Shown here one piece after another: positions 11,076 through 24,384 of a DNA stretch of 64,000 nt. The notes under the pieces are model-generated. The model was given only the letters and a program-made list of their open reading frames with translations. It was not told the origin of the DNA and searched no databases. This stretch comes from an uncultured Prochlorococcus sp. (GTDB lineage Bacteria > Cyanobacteriota > Cyanobacteriia > PCC-6307 > Cyanobiaceae). A program made the position numbers and the translations under genes. Position 1 is the stretch's first letter, and every line of letters begins with the position of its first letter. The stretch covers positions 62,001 through 126,000 of the forward strand of contig CACFCB010000001.1 in assembly GCA_902564695.1 (NCBI GenBank), given 5' to 3'.

Positions 11076-12394
11076 GGCAACAAGAAATTTTTATTTTTGT
11101 TCGTAGTTGAGGTAAGAAATTTAAAATCACCAAGCATTATTCTTAAATCTGAATTTTTTTCCAGAAGATATTTCAACATTAAGCCCGGTTGTCCATCTTT
11201 CTTATTAGTCCCAATTAAAAATTTATAAGCAGCGAGACGACCAATGAGCTTTGTTGTATGAATAGCAAGAGCTGCTTGAACAACGGCTATAGGTGCAGTA
11301 GGTGCAAGACTTAATCCTCCAGTAAGTGGCGTAGCAAGGATAAGTATTTGCTTGAAAATATTTAAAGTTATTTGGATTCCTATCTGAGCACCACCAAGTA
11401 ATGAATTTTGCAAACTCAGTTTTTTCACTAATTGTCTGGCTGTAGGGCCACCTACTTCTAAGCCATATAATTTACTTAACTGGATAATCAGGGCGCTATC
11501 AAAAACAAGACCAGTAAAAAAGTCAATCGTTAAAAAAGGATTAATTGCTACTCCAGATGCCTTTAAAACAGCATATTTTCCAATTAAACTTTGAGCAGCT
11601 TCTTTTTGTTTTAGTAACCGACTCTCCTTAAGTAATTTATAGAATTGATCTGCAATCCTTAAACTATTTATACAAAGAAGTAATTCACCACTCTTTTCAA
11701 TAATATCTTTAAGCTCTCTCTTGAAAATGTCTACTTTAGGATTTTTGGGTTCGCTTCTAACATTACCATCCTTTTTGATTTTCGCTTTTCTTGGGGATGA
11801 AGCTACGAGAGCCAATTTAACCCTGTCGTTGTAAAATGATAGCTTTTTGTGAATACTTGAAATAATTAATTTTGCTTCTCTTTTATTCCATTGGTCACAA
11901 CGATTTAACACTAGAAGTATAGGTTTGTTATGCCTTAAAAGTTCTTCAAGAGAATTCAAGTCGACTCTTGTTATATCACTATCAATGACAAAAAGAATTA
12001 AATCTGTATCTAACAAAGAATCAAAATTTATTTCTTCTTTATTAGAATTATTTATTTCATCTATACCTGGTGAATCTATTAGCTCAACCTTATTTAAGCT
12101 TTTAAATCGTTTGCACCATGTATAAGATTTAATTGTCTTGGTTTTTCCATTAATTATACCTGTTGGAAAAATTTGCTTTTCAATTAATGCATTTAATAAG
12201 CTTGATTTGCCTACTCCTACCCTTCCATAGACTGATACTTGGAGTTCTTTTCTTTCTAACTTTTTTATTTGAAGATCAAGTTGATTTAAATTGTCCTCAA
12301 ATTTTGTTTTCTCGAAATTGGTCAGATTTAAGTTTTTTTTCCATTCATTAAGTAAAAACTTACATTTTGTGGGAATGTCTCTTTTGTTAATCAT
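11072..12394 (-). CDS. Era/Der-like GTPase with C-terminal DUF697 membrane-associated domain
   Basis: A 440-residue protein. The N-terminal G domain shows G1 (GRVGVGKSS, residues 57-65), G3 (DSPGID) and a slightly altered G4 (NRCDQW in place of NKxD). The C-terminal half is helical and hydrophobic and matches the DUF697 type (VAINPFLTIDFFTG, GPTARQLVKKLSLQ). Related cyanobacterial proteins are membrane-linked GTPases of unknown role. It overlaps nadD and the CNNM-type gene by four bases each, so all four genes are probably made together. The context offers no clear function beyond that. Confidence 0.85.
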   Translation of the reverse strand: MINKRDIPTKCKFLLNEWKKNLNLTNFEKTKFEDNLNQLDLQIKKLERKELQVSVYGRVGVGKSSLLNALIEKQIFPTGIINGKTKTIKSYTWCKRFKSLNKVELIDSPGIDEINNSNKEEINFDSLLDTDLILFVIDSDITRVDLNSLEELLRHNKPILLVLNRCDQWNKREAKLIISSIHKKLSFYNDRVKLALVASSPRKAKIKKDGNVRSEPKNPKVDIFKRELKDIIEKSGELLLCINSLRIADQFYKLLKESRLLKQKEAAQSLIGKYAVLKASGVAINPFLTIDFFTGLVFDSALIIQLSKLYGLEVGGPTARQLVKKLSLQNSLLGGAQIGIQITLNIFKQILILATPLTGGLSLAPTAPIAVVQAALAIHTTKLIGRLAAYKFLIGTNKKDGQPGLMLKYLLEKNSDLRIMLGDFKFLTSTTNKNKNFLLP

Positions 12395-13383
12395 TTATTA
12401 GATTTCCTCCACCAACCAGCCAAAACTGCTAAAACAGCTTCTGCGCCAATTAATCCAACAAATCCTCCAAATTCATCTACCACAACTCTAACTCCTTTCT
12501 TATCATCATTAAAGCCAAGAAGCAATCTATCTACTCTAATCATTTCTGGTACAAATTCTACATTCTCACTTAGGTCGTAAGGAGTCAAGTGAGAGTCTCC
12601 TCGAAGTAAAGAAGTTAATAGCTTTTCACGGTTGGCGACCCCGACAACTTTATCTACTCCTTCACCTAATATTACCCACCAAGTTGAATTATTTTTTAAT
12701 AAGTTAGTCTTAACAGACTGAAGAGAAACTCTGCCAGGGAGAGTTGGAGCTGCAACTCTTGGAGTCATTAGATCTTTTGCAGTGAGATCATTCAACTGGA
12801 ACACTTTGGAAATCATTGCAGCTTCGTCAGCTTCGATTTGGCCGATTTGTGAGCCAAGTTTAGCCATTTGTCTGATTTCTTCTTCGTCAGTTGTTAGCTC
12901 ACTCTTTGCAGTTATGATTGGAAGTAGACGTTCAAGAAATATTAGCAATGGTCTCATGATTACGCTTAAAAAATCAAGGATAGGGGCGCTAGTCAAGCTT
13001 ATTTGCAATGCAAGCCTTGTGCCGAGCGCTTTGGGTACAATTTCTCCAAGAAGTAAAACAAGGATGGTCAACCCAATTGAAAAAATGGGCATTAGATATC
13101 CGATCCTATTTTGAAATATGTAACTTGCGTAACTACCCACCATCAAACTTCCGAAAATATTGAAACTGTTATTGGCAATTGTTACTACAGTTAAAGTTCT
13201 TCCTAATCGATGACGCAATTTCTCTAATCTTCTTGCTCCCAGGACTTTTGGACTTCTCCTGGCGAGCTCATGTACACGTAATGGATTGACAGCTAATAAA
13301 GCGGCCTCTATCCCTGAGCACATAGCGGAACCTATTAAAACCACCACAACAAGAGCAGTTAGGAGCAGAATGTCTTGGCTCAT
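12391..13383 (-). CDS. CNNM/CorB-type DUF21 membrane protein with CBS region
   Basis: A 330-residue membrane protein. The N-terminal DUF21 region has about four membrane segments (LLLTALVVVVLIGSAMCSGIEA is the first, from residue 5). A basic linker (RRLEKLRHRLGRT) and the acidic stretch TDEEEIRQMAKLGSQIG follow, then a CBS-type domain with LNDLTAKDLMTPRVAAP. The usual C-terminal CorC_HlyC domain is missing, so the protein is shorter than typical CorB/YfjD proteins. The family is tied to Mg2+ or Co2+ transport, often annotated as hemolysin-like. It is the first gene of the four-gene operon. Confidence 0.85.
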   Translation of the reverse strand: MSQDILLLTALVVVVLIGSAMCSGIEAALLAVNPLRVHELARRSPKVLGARRLEKLRHRLGRTLTVVTIANNSFNIFGSLMVGSYASYIFQNRIGYLMPIFSIGLTILVLLLGEIVPKALGTRLALQISLTSAPILDFLSVIMRPLLIFLERLLPIITAKSELTTDEEEIRQMAKLGSQIGQIEADEAAMISKVFQLNDLTAKDLMTPRVAAPTLPGRVSLQSVKTNLLKNNSTWWVILGEGVDKVVGVANREKLLTSLLRGDSHLTPYDLSENVEFVPEMIRVDRLLLGFNDDKKGVRVVVDEFGGFVGLIGAEAVLAVLAGWWRKSNK

Positions 13384-13478
13384 CCCCTAGGATTTTTAAA
13401 AGAGTAAGGATCTTTTGTTTTTATTTTTCCATTAAGTCAGTTCTCTTGCCATCCTTAAGAGTAAATAGGAGTATTTTT

Positions 13479-14798
13479 GTGGCTGATCCAAGTGTTTTTT
13501 GTCGGCGTCGAGACATATTTTTGTCACATTTAGGTTCCTATGCGGGCATTATCCCTGCTGCCCAATTAGTAACGCATCATGCAGACTGTGAGTATCCTTT
13601 TAGACAAAACAGCGACTTTTGGTACTTAACTGGTTTTGATGAGCCAAATGCAGTGGCTTTATTTTTGCCACATAAGCCAAAAGGAGAACAATATGTGCTT
13701 TTCGTTTTACCTAAAGAGTCTTCTGCTGAGGTTTGGACAGGTTTTAGATGGGGAGTAAAAGGAGTTTTAAATAATTTTGATGTTGAAATCTCTCATAACT
13801 TGAATGAATTACCAACTCTCCTGTCTCATTATTTAGAGGGAGCTGAAGGAATTGCTTTTCGAGTAGGAAAACATCCGCATTTGGAACCATTGATTCTAAA
13901 AACCTGGTCTGAGCATTTGCAAAAACTTCCGAGAAGTGGCTTTGCTCCATTATCAATGATTGCTCCATGTCCAATACTGCATGATATGAGACTTCGTAAA
14001 GATAGTTTTGAAATACAGAGGATGCGTCTTGCCTCAAAAATTTCTGCAGAGGCCCATGAATTGGTTAGAGGGTTTGCTCGTCCAGGGATGAATGAAAGAG
14101 ATTTACAAGCGACAATAGAAAAACATTTTCTTGACAAAGGGACTCGAGGACCTGCTTATGGTTCAATAGTTGCTGCGGGTGATAACGCATGTGTGCTTCA
14201 TTACACAGCAAATAATGCACAAGTGAAAAATGGAGATCTTGTGTTAATTGATGCAGGATGCTCTTTGGATGACTATTACAATGGCGACATAACCAGAACC
14301 TTTCCAGTTAATGGGAAATTTTCTGAAGAACAAAAAGCTTTATATGAAATTATACTTGGAGCTCAGGAGGCAGCAATTAGATGTGTCTACCCAGGGAATA
14401 ATGCTGAGAATGTCCATATGGTGGCCTTAAAACACCTCATTAGTGGCTTAGTCGACATTGGGTTGCTTGTTGGCGATGTTGATTCGATTATTGAGCAAGA
14501 AGCTTATTCACATTTATATATGCATCGAACAGGGCATTGGTTAGGGCTTGATGTTCATGATGTGGGTGCCTATAGATTAGGTGATTATCATCTAGAGCTT
14601 GAACCTGGAATGGTCTTAACTGTTGAACCTGGCATTTATGTAAGTGATCGATTAGCAGTTCCAAAGGGGCAGCCTGAAATAGAAGCAAAATGGAAGGGTA
14701 TTGGGATTCGTATAGAGGATGATGTCCTGGTAACAAATGATTCAGTGGAGGTCTTGAGTAAGGATGCAGCTAAACAACTGATCGATTTGGAACGATAA
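13479..14798 (+). CDS. pepP: Xaa-Pro aminopeptidase (M24B)
   Basis: A protein of about 439 residues that removes an N-terminal residue next to proline. The N-terminal aminopeptidase-P domain (CEYPFRQNSDFWYLTGFDEP) is followed by the pita-bread catalytic domain. Its metal ligands are visible in order: the Asp of LVLIDAGCSLDDY, the Asp of NGDITRTFP, His in HRTGHWLGLDVHD, Glu in LTVEPGIYV and Glu in IRIEDDVLVT. Start choice: the frame is open to a TTG at 13446. However, an AGGAG at 13467-13471 lies seven bases before the GTG at 13479, which is therefore preferred. Confidence 0.95.
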   Translation: MADPSVFCRRRDIFLSHLGSYAGIIPAAQLVTHHADCEYPFRQNSDFWYLTGFDEPNAVALFLPHKPKGEQYVLFVLPKESSAEVWTGFRWGVKGVLNNFDVEISHNLNELPTLLSHYLEGAEGIAFRVGKHPHLEPLILKTWSEHLQKLPRSGFAPLSMIAPCPILHDMRLRKDSFEIQRMRLASKISAEAHELVRGFARPGMNERDLQATIEKHFLDKGTRGPAYGSIVAAGDNACVLHYTANNAQVKNGDLVLIDAGCSLDDYYNGDITRTFPVNGKFSEEQKALYEIILGAQEAAIRCVYPGNNAENVHMVALKHLISGLVDIGLLVGDVDSIIEQEAYSHLYMHRTGHWLGLDVHDVGAYRLGDYHLELEPGMVLTVEPGIYVSDRLAVPKGQPEIEAKWKGIGIRIEDDVLVTNDSVEVLSKDAAKQLIDLER

Positions 14799-14996
14799 AT
14801 TACTGTTTTTCAATAATTTCCAAAAATAATGGTCAATTAAACATATTAATTCTGAATAAAAACTATTCAAATGTTTTTTTTATCTAATAATTAGACCATT
14901 ACTAAATAGTAGAAAACTTTTTGATTCCCACTCTGTTAAGTCAAATTGGTCCTGATTCCTGTTAAGTTAGGTGTTTAAACGTTAGTTGAAAATTAA

Positions 14997-15500
<504 letters not shown>

Positions 15501-15502
15501 AA

Positions 15503-15545
15503 TCCTTGAAGGGAAATAACTCAAGGAAAATAAATATTTATTTTA
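15503..15545. terminator. Possible bidirectional terminator between PSRP-3 and atpC
   Basis: The arms TCCTTGA (15503-15509) and TCAAGGA (15521-15527) form a seven-base stem with an 11-base loop. It is followed at once by an AT-only palindrome, AAAATAAATATTTATTTT. The position between two convergent stops fits a shared terminator, but the stem is short and weak. Confidence 0.45.
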
Positions 15546-15548
15546 TGT

Positions 15549-15956
15549 TTAATTTGATTTTGACGCTTGAAACCAGGTTTTTGCTTTATTAAATGTTTCT
15601 TGAGCCTTTATCTTGTCAGTAGAAGTTTTTTTATCCTCAGCTTGACTTAGTTGATTTTTTGCTTGTTCTAATTCAACCTCAGCTTTAGCCGAATCAATAT
15701 TTTTTCCCAACTCGGCTTTATTTACTAAAACTGTAACTTCATTAGACTCAACTTCTGCAAAACCTCCAGTTAAGGCAATTGAGTTCCAATTACCGTTTTT
15801 TAGAACTCTTAATACACCAAAATCAATAGCAGTAACCATTGAAATGTGACCAGGCAATACTCCCAATAGACCTGTAGTGCTTGGGAGTATTATTTCATCA
15901 GCTGTATCGTCATATACGTTCTGATCAGGAGCAAGAACTCGTAGAGTTAAAGACAT
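15549..15956 (-). CDS. atpC: F1 ATP synthase subunit epsilon
   Basis: A 135-residue subunit. The N-terminal beta sandwich (LTLRVLAPDQNVYDDTADEI, LPGHISMVTAIDFGVLRV) contacts the c-ring. The C-terminal helical hairpin (from about residue 85) can insert into the head and inhibit ATP hydrolysis. Length and motif match cyanobacterial epsilon. It lies 56 bases after the beta gene, giving the separate beta-epsilon operon usual in cyanobacteria, away from the main atp cluster. Confidence 0.96.
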   Translation of the reverse strand: MSLTLRVLAPDQNVYDDTADEIILPSTTGLLGVLPGHISMVTAIDFGVLRVLKNGNWNSIALTGGFAEVESNEVTVLVNKAELGKNIDSAKAEVELEQAKNQLSQAEDKKTSTDKIKAQETFNKAKTWFQASKSN

Positions 15957-16012
15957 TTCTTGAAGTTTAAAAAAAACGTTAAGTAAAGGTAATCGAGAAG
16001 AAACAAAAATAT

Positions 16013-17657
<1,645 letters not shown>

Positions 17658-17702
17658 TAGCGGCGCTAAGCGCTATTTGTTTTTTTGCTCCTGCATTAAT
17701 TT

Positions 17703-18014
17703 ATGGCAGCTGTATCACTCAGCGTCTCCACTGTTAAGCCACTTGGAGACCGTGTATTTGTAAAAGTTTCTGAATCAGAAGAGAAGACTGCGGGAGGCAT
17801 ATTGCTTCCTGACACAGCTAAAGAGAAACCCCAAGTGGGTGAAGTTGCCCAGGTTGGCCCTGGTAAACGAAACGAAGACGGTTCTCGTCAATCTCCTGAA
17901 GTTAGTGTTGGAGACAAGGTTCTCTACAGTAAGTACGCAGGTACTGATATCAAACTTGGCAGTGATGAATACGTTCTTTTATCCGAGAAAGACATTCTTG
18001 CTGTCGTTAATTAA
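17703..18014 (+). CDS. groES: Co-chaperonin GroES
   Basis: A 103-residue co-chaperonin that caps the GroEL ring. The N-terminal [14 protein letters not shown] and the mobile loop [20 protein letters not shown] with its conserved hydrophobic tip are clear, as is [15 protein letters not shown]. It begins the groES-groEL operon, 67 bases before groEL1. Confidence 0.98.
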
Positions 18015-18066
18015 AACTCAGCTATTTAGTTAGCTGCAGTACAAACCAAAATCATTTCGAAATTAA

Positions 18067-19719
<1,653 letters not shown>

Positions 19720-19736
19720 TTTTTAGTAATTAATTT

Positions 19737-19787
19737 ATAAAAAAAAAGAGAAACAGCATACTAATCTCTGTTTCTCTTTTTTTTTAT
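19737..19787. terminator. Bidirectional terminator, groEL1/secG
   Basis: Arms of 20 bases (19737-19756 and 19768-19787) pair perfectly around an 11-base loop. The GAGAAACAG/CTGTTTCTC core is flanked by an A-run on one side and a T-run on the other, so it can act in both directions. It overlaps the secG stop codon. Confidence 0.85.
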
Positions 19788-20014
19788 TTTAACCATCCTG
19801 CGCTAAGTATTACAGCAAGAGATAAAAATAAAATAAGACATGCCCATGTAGCTCTATTCAAACTCGATTCTGCACTACTTGCACTTGTAAACATAGAGCT
19901 TCCACTGGATGCAAGACCTCCCATTCCGTCTCCTTTTGGACTATGAAGAAGAACTAATAATATTAAAAGAACTCCTGAAGTTATCCATGCCCAAGATAAA
20001 AGTGAAATGATCAT
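19784..20014 (-). CDS. secG: Preprotein translocase subunit SecG
   Basis: A 76-residue membrane protein with two hydrophobic segments (SWAWITSGVLLILLVLLHS and WACLILFLSLAVILSAGWL). Between them is the SecG loop SPKGDGMGGLASSGSSMF. It is the small third subunit of the SecYEG channel and helps SecA-driven export. It lies 12 bases downstream of gpmI on the same strand, so the two are probably co-transcribed. Length and loop motif are standard. Confidence 0.93.
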   Translation of the reverse strand: MIISLLSWAWITSGVLLILLVLLHSPKGDGMGGLASSGSSMFTSASSAESSLNRATWACLILFLSLAVILSAGWLK

Positions 20015-20026
20015 TTTGTTCTTTTT

Positions 20027-21652
20027 TTATGCTGGTTGAGGAATTAAGGTTGTTTTTTGGGGTGAGTTTATTGGCTCTATAAGCGTTGAACCAGTCATGG
20101 CTTTTGGTTTTGGTAAATTTAATAAGTGTAAGAGAGTAGGTGCTAAATCTGATAATCCACCGCCAGATTCTCTAAGCTTTATATCATTACCGTACCCGCT
20201 TAGTTTACGCTTTTCCCCTTCTATAAGTATTACAGGGACAGGATTTGTTGTATGAGCTGTCCAAGGTTGGCCATCAGGGCCAACCATCATTTCAGAATTC
20301 CCATGATCAGCTGTTATTAATAGAGACCCTCCTAACTTTCCTATTGAATTTAATAATTTACCAACGCAGGTATCAACTTTTTCATTAGCTTTGATTGCCG
20401 CTGACATTATTCCAGAATGTCCAACCATATCTGGATTCGCAAAATTAATTACTACTAATGAGTAAATTCCAGTATTAATTGCTTTAATACAGCTTTCCGT
20501 TAGCTCATCTGCTGACATTTCAGGCTGTAAATCGTAAGTTGCAACTCTGGGAGAAGGGACGAGATGTCTTACTTCTCCTTTTAAAGGTTTTTCTATACCG
20601 CCATTAAGAAAATATGTTACGTGCGGGTATTTTTCAGTTTCAGCTGTTCGATATTGATGTAGTCCATGCTTTGAGACTACTTCACCTAATAAATCATTAA
20701 GAGGCTCAGGAGGGAACGCGACTGATACAGGAAGGCCTGATTCATATTGTGTAAAGGTCAGAAGGTCAACATCAATTTTATTTTTCCTCTCAAAGCCATT
20801 AAAATCTTTTAATTTAATTGCCTTTACTAATTGTCGAGCTCTATCAGGACGGAAATTAAAAAAAATAACTCCATCTCCATCTCTTAAAAAGGACGAAGAT
20901 AGTCGAATGGGTTCAATAAATTCATCTGTGATTCCCTTTTTATAGCTTTTCTCTAGGTTTTCTTCTGCCGATAGCTCGCTTATGGCAAAGTCAGGATTTG
21001 TAAGTAATTCATAGGCTTTTAATGTTCTTTCCCATCGATTATCTCTATCCATAGCCCAATATCTTCCGCAAATTGAAGCTATCTCTCCAACTCCTGTTGA
21101 TTTGAGTGTAGCTTGTATTGTTTTTATATATTTTGAGGCACTTTTAGCAGAAGTGTCTCTTCCATCAGTGAATAAATGAAGTGATAAATTATTAATTTCT
21201 TTTTTTGCAGCCCATTGAATTAATCCGCATAAATGATTGATATGACTATGAACTCCTCCATCTGAGCAAAGTCCCATTATGTGGAGAGTTCCTTTGCTAT
21301 TTTTTAAGTTTTTCGAAAATGCATTAAGTGCAGGATTCGTAATTAATTTATCTTCTTTAACTGTATTAGATATTCGAACTAACTCTTGTTGAATTATCCT
21401 TCCTGCTCCAATGGTTAAATGTCCAACTTCAGAGTTTCCCATTTGATTATCTGGGAGACCAACATCCGAACCGCTTGCTTCTATAAGTGTATGAGGATAA
21501 GCATTCCAGAGTGCATCCATTACGGGCGTAGATGCTTGTTTAACCGCATTATTTTTACTTTCTTCGGTATATCCCCATCCATCAAGTATTGCCAGAACTA
21601 CTGGTGCTACTTTCCCTTTGGTTATTGAAACAGCGGTTTTACTGCTTGACAT
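20027..21652 (-). CDS. gpmI: 2,3-bisphosphoglycerate-independent phosphoglycerate mutase
   Basis: A 541-residue Mn-dependent enzyme converting 3-phosphoglycerate to 2-phosphoglycerate. The metal-site residues are clear: Asp24 in AILDGWGY, catalytic Ser74 in MGNSEVGHL, and the C-terminal [10 protein letters not shown] with histidine near residue 460. The substrate domain has CSDGGVHSH and [13 protein letters not shown]. There is a 15-residue N-terminal extension before [13 protein letters not shown], common in cyanobacteria. It is the first gene of a gpmI-secG pair. Confidence 0.97.
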   Translation of the reverse strand: MSSSKTAVSITKGKVAPVVLAILDGWGYTEESKNNAVKQASTPVMDALWNAYPHTLIEASGSDVGLPDNQMGNSEVGHLTIGAGRIIQQELVRISNTVKEDKLITNPALNAFSKNLKNSKGTLHIMGLCSDGGVHSHINHLCGLIQWAAKKEINNLSLHLFTDGRDTSAKSASKYIKTIQATLKSTGVGEIASICGRYWAMDRDNRWERTLKAYELLTNPDFAISELSAEENLEKSYKKGITDEFIEPIRLSSSFLRDGDGVIFFNFRPDRARQLVKAIKLKDFNGFERKNKIDVDLLTFTQYESGLPVSVAFPPEPLNDLLGEVVSKHGLHQYRTAETEKYPHVTYFLNGGIEKPLKGEVRHLVPSPRVATYDLQPEMSADELTESCIKAINTGIYSLVVINFANPDMVGHSGIMSAAIKANEKVDTCVGKLLNSIGKLGGSLLITADHGNSEMMVGPDGQPWTAHTTNPVPVILIEGEKRKLSGYGNDIKLRESGGGLSDLAPTLLHLLNLPKPKAMTGSTLIEPINSPQKTTLIPQPA

Positions 21653-21813
21653 TCAAAGAAATTGATTCCTGTTGATGGTTTTCTTTGTTATTAAATTACT
21701 TCCTAATAGGTAAACAGGCTAATACTTTGATGTTTGGTTAGCTTTTCCCTATTAGATTAAAGAAGTATTTCATTTATTCCTAAGAAAAAATAAAATTTTA
21801 GTATTTTAATACT

Positions 21814-22362
21814 ATGTCAGATCAAATCATAGAAAAAGAGATAGAAATCCTCTCGAAGAAAGAACTAAATAGGACTATAAAAAGATTGGCCTCTCAAATT
21901 TTAGAAAAGGTTCCAAATCCTAGTTCACTATTGCTTGTTGGTATTCCAACAAGAGGAGTCTATTTATCTAAATTATTAGCGATTTATTTAGAGGAATTAT
22001 CTGGCGAGTCAATTGAGAATGGTTGCTTAGATCCGACGTTTCATAGAGATGATCTTTCAAGAGTGGGAACACGAATAGCTCAAGAGACCAATTTACCTTC
22101 TAGTGTTGACGATAGAGAGGTTGTTTTAATTGATGACGTGATTTATACGGGCAGAACTATAAAGGCGGCTTTAGAAGCTCTTCATTCATGGGGTAGAGCT
22201 AAAAGAGTAATGCTTGTAGTGATGATAGATAGAGGGCATCGAGAAGTTCCAATTCAACCAGATTTTTGTGGACGCATAGTTCCAACTAGTAAAGATGAGT
22301 CGATAGATCTGAGATTGAGTGAAGTCGATGGTGAGGAAGGTATATTTTTATGCAAAAAATGA
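21814..22362 (+). CDS. pyrR: PyrR-type uracil phosphoribosyltransferase / regulator
   Basis: A 182-residue type I phosphoribosyltransferase. The PRPP loop VVLIDDVIYTGRTIKAAL is at about residues 107-124. The N-terminal LLVGIPTRGVYLSKLL and the later LVVMIDRGHREVPIQPDFCG are typical of PyrR. In Bacillus, PyrR binds pyr mRNA and also makes UMP from uracil. Here it stands alone, divergent from gpmI and convergent with the Hsp70-like gene, with no pyr biosynthesis genes and no obvious pyr leader nearby. Uracil salvage may therefore be its main job. Confidence 0.92.
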   Translation: MSDQIIEKEIEILSKKELNRTIKRLASQILEKVPNPSSLLLVGIPTRGVYLSKLLAIYLEELSGESIENGCLDPTFHRDDLSRVGTRIAQETNLPSSVDDREVVLIDDVIYTGRTIKAALEALHSWGRAKRVMLVVMIDRGHREVPIQPDFCGRIVPTSKDESIDLRLSEVDGEEGIFLCKK

Positions 22363-22389
22363 AAGAATGATTTTAAAATAATCAAATTA

Positions 22390-24018
22390 TTATCTAATTT
22401 GCCCAAGATTCTGAATTGCAATCAAGTTATTATTTCTTAAATCAATACCTTCTATTTCAACTTCACATAAGTCGTTAATTGTAAATTTTAACTTAATACA
22501 ATCTTGACCAATCTCGCCAGGTGGATCTAGGGGAATATATATAACCTTGTTGTTTATTTTTTTGATTCTATCATCACATTCTATTTCTTTTATTGTCGGT
22601 ATTCCATTGATATAAATAATTTCATTAGAGCCTTTTTCCTCTGGCTCTCCTATTATAAGATCAATAGATAATTGATTATCTATACTTGAGCCTAAAATTA
22701 TTTCTAAAGGCTTACTTGTTGGCCAGGGTTGGCCAGGAAGGAATAGAGGATGCCATATATGTTTCTCATTTTTTTTATTCCAACATCTCAAGCTTACGCC
22801 TTTATTTAAAACGTCTTTAATCTGAACCCCTGGTGTTAACTTTAAAGCTCCTAATGCAATAGCCTCTACGGGGGGGGGTGTAATAAAAGGTACTGAACCG
22901 CAAAGACTTCTAATGAATTTTTTAATCAAAGGTATTTGAGAGCCTCCCCCAACTAAAACAATGCAATCGAGGTCTTGTAATTTAAAAGAATTTCGCTTTG
23001 CATTATTAATAGTTTTATTAAAAATCTTTTCAATACTTTTTAAAAGTCCTTTCTCTATAAGTAATTCTTCAAGTCCTTTTTTTGATAGTTTTAAAAACTT
23101 TTCTTTTGTTTGAGTAGTGGATACTTTTTTAGAAATAATTAATGTTTCTTTTATATCTACTTTACTTAATTCACATTTGAGCTCCTCTGCCTTGTTCAAG
23201 ATCTCATGTGTTGGAGTTTCTTCTGGCAACAAATGATGAGATATCCATCTATCTATGTCTTTCCCTCCTAATCGAAGACCAGCTTTACCTAAAACTTTTG
23301 CAGTACGAAGAACTTGTGTACTTTTACCTTCTAAATTATTTCCATCAAATCTGACCAGTTGAGCAATTGGTGAAGCTTGACCTTCTCCTCCCTCTAAAGC
23401 AACGATTGACATGTCAATTGTGCTTCCACCAAAATCTAATATAAGCAATTTTGATCCTGGTTCAAGTCCCGCTCCCATTGCCGCAGCAGTAGGTTCGTCA
23501 ACTAAAGCAATTTCTTGTACTTTTAGAGAGCTGCAAACTTTGACTAACCAGTTTCTATATTCTCGATATGTATCAACGGGCGCTGTTAAAACAAGTCTCT
23601 TGATATTGACTGTTTTACATACTTTCTCCCAAATATTATGAATTAAAATTTCACCAGCTCTCTCTGGAGAAATTTTTGAACAATAAACAGGATCAATGTC
23701 AGGAGACCCTATCCACCTTTTGAAATCTTGACTTAATTGATTTTCTTTATCTTCATTAATTAGGTTTGAATCAATAATTTGCTGTCCTATGAGATAAATT
23801 TCTTCTTTTTCTGATGATTGCCAAATTAAACTTGGTATTTGACCAGGAGATCGACTAATTGGTGGTAAATCGAGGGGTTCAGGAAATTGTCCATTTTCTT
23901 TTTGAAATACAACTACTGTTGTTGAACTACCTAGATCAATTGATAATGTCCCAAAATCATTTTTTTTGATTTCAGTCAGTTGTTTTTTTTCTAATTCTTC
24001 TATTTCACTATTATGCAT
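22390..24018 (-). CDS. Divergent Hsp70/DnaK-like protein
   Basis: A 542-residue protein, shorter than the roughly 630 residues of DnaK. The actin-fold ATPase is recognisable: phosphate 1 (SIDLGSSTTVVVF, residues 26-38), phosphate 2 (LILDFGGSTIDMS) and adenosine loop (IVLVGGGSQIPLI). A shortened C-terminal region from about residue 400 (LTPGVQIKDVLNKGVSLRC) looks like a rudimentary substrate-binding beta domain without the helical lid. It contains a C9 run that reads P-P-P in frame (G9 on the plus strand at 22870-22878). It is divergent from rpoZ. Client and partners are unknown. Confidence 0.85.
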   Translation of the reverse strand: MHNSEIEELEKKQLTEIKKNDFGTLSIDLGSSTTVVVFQKENGQFPEPLDLPPISRSPGQIPSLIWQSSEKEEIYLIGQQIIDSNLINEDKENQLSQDFKRWIGSPDIDPVYCSKISPERAGEILIHNIWEKVCKTVNIKRLVLTAPVDTYREYRNWLVKVCSSLKVQEIALVDEPTAAAMGAGLEPGSKLLILDFGGSTIDMSIVALEGGEGQASPIAQLVRFDGNNLEGKSTQVLRTAKVLGKAGLRLGGKDIDRWISHHLLPEETPTHEILNKAEELKCELSKVDIKETLIISKKVSTTQTKEKFLKLSKKGLEELLIEKGLLKSIEKIFNKTINNAKRNSFKLQDLDCIVLVGGGSQIPLIKKFIRSLCGSVPFITPPPVEAIALGALKLTPGVQIKDVLNKGVSLRCWNKKNEKHIWHPLFLPGQPWPTSKPLEIILGSSIDNQLSIDLIIGEPEEKGSNEIIYINGIPTIKEIECDDRIKKINNKVIYIPLDPPGEIGQDCIKLKFTINDLCEVEIEGIDLRNNNLIAIQNLGQIR

Positions 24019-24150
24019 ATTTTGTAAAGGGTTTATGAGGGATGACGAGAAATAATCAGCTTAGAAAGTTAATCACACTATTATTATTTGCCTAAAAAGT
24101 TGGAAATGAACGATTTTCTTCTAGAATAAAATAATAATTATATTAATAGT

Positions 24151-24384
24151 GTGATCAAGTCAAATTCAGGGGTTAATTCAAAGGATTTAGCAAAAAGAGG
24201 AGAGAGCCTAATTAGGCATTCCACTAATCGCTATCTAACAACTGTTCGAATTGCTTTTAGAGCAAAGCAGAGAAGATTTGATGATTTTGATGGACTTTTA
24301 GAGGAATCAACTGTCAAACCCGTGCAAAGAGCAATAATTGAGTTAAGTGATGAACAAGATCAGCCAGATCTTTTGCCTGGGTAG
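24151..24384 (+). CDS. rpoZ: RNA polymerase omega subunit
   Basis: A 77-residue protein starting with GTG. The stretch [20 protein letters not shown] followed by [19 protein letters not shown] and [17 protein letters not shown] is the cyanobacterial omega signature. Omega stabilises and helps assemble beta' in the RNA polymerase. The stop TAG is followed directly by the GTG of the DUF1818 gene, so the two are coupled. Confidence 0.93.
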   Translation: MIKSNSGVNSKDLAKRGESLIRHSTNRYLTTVRIAFRAKQRRFDDFDGLLEESTVKPVQRAIIELSDEQDQPDLLPG

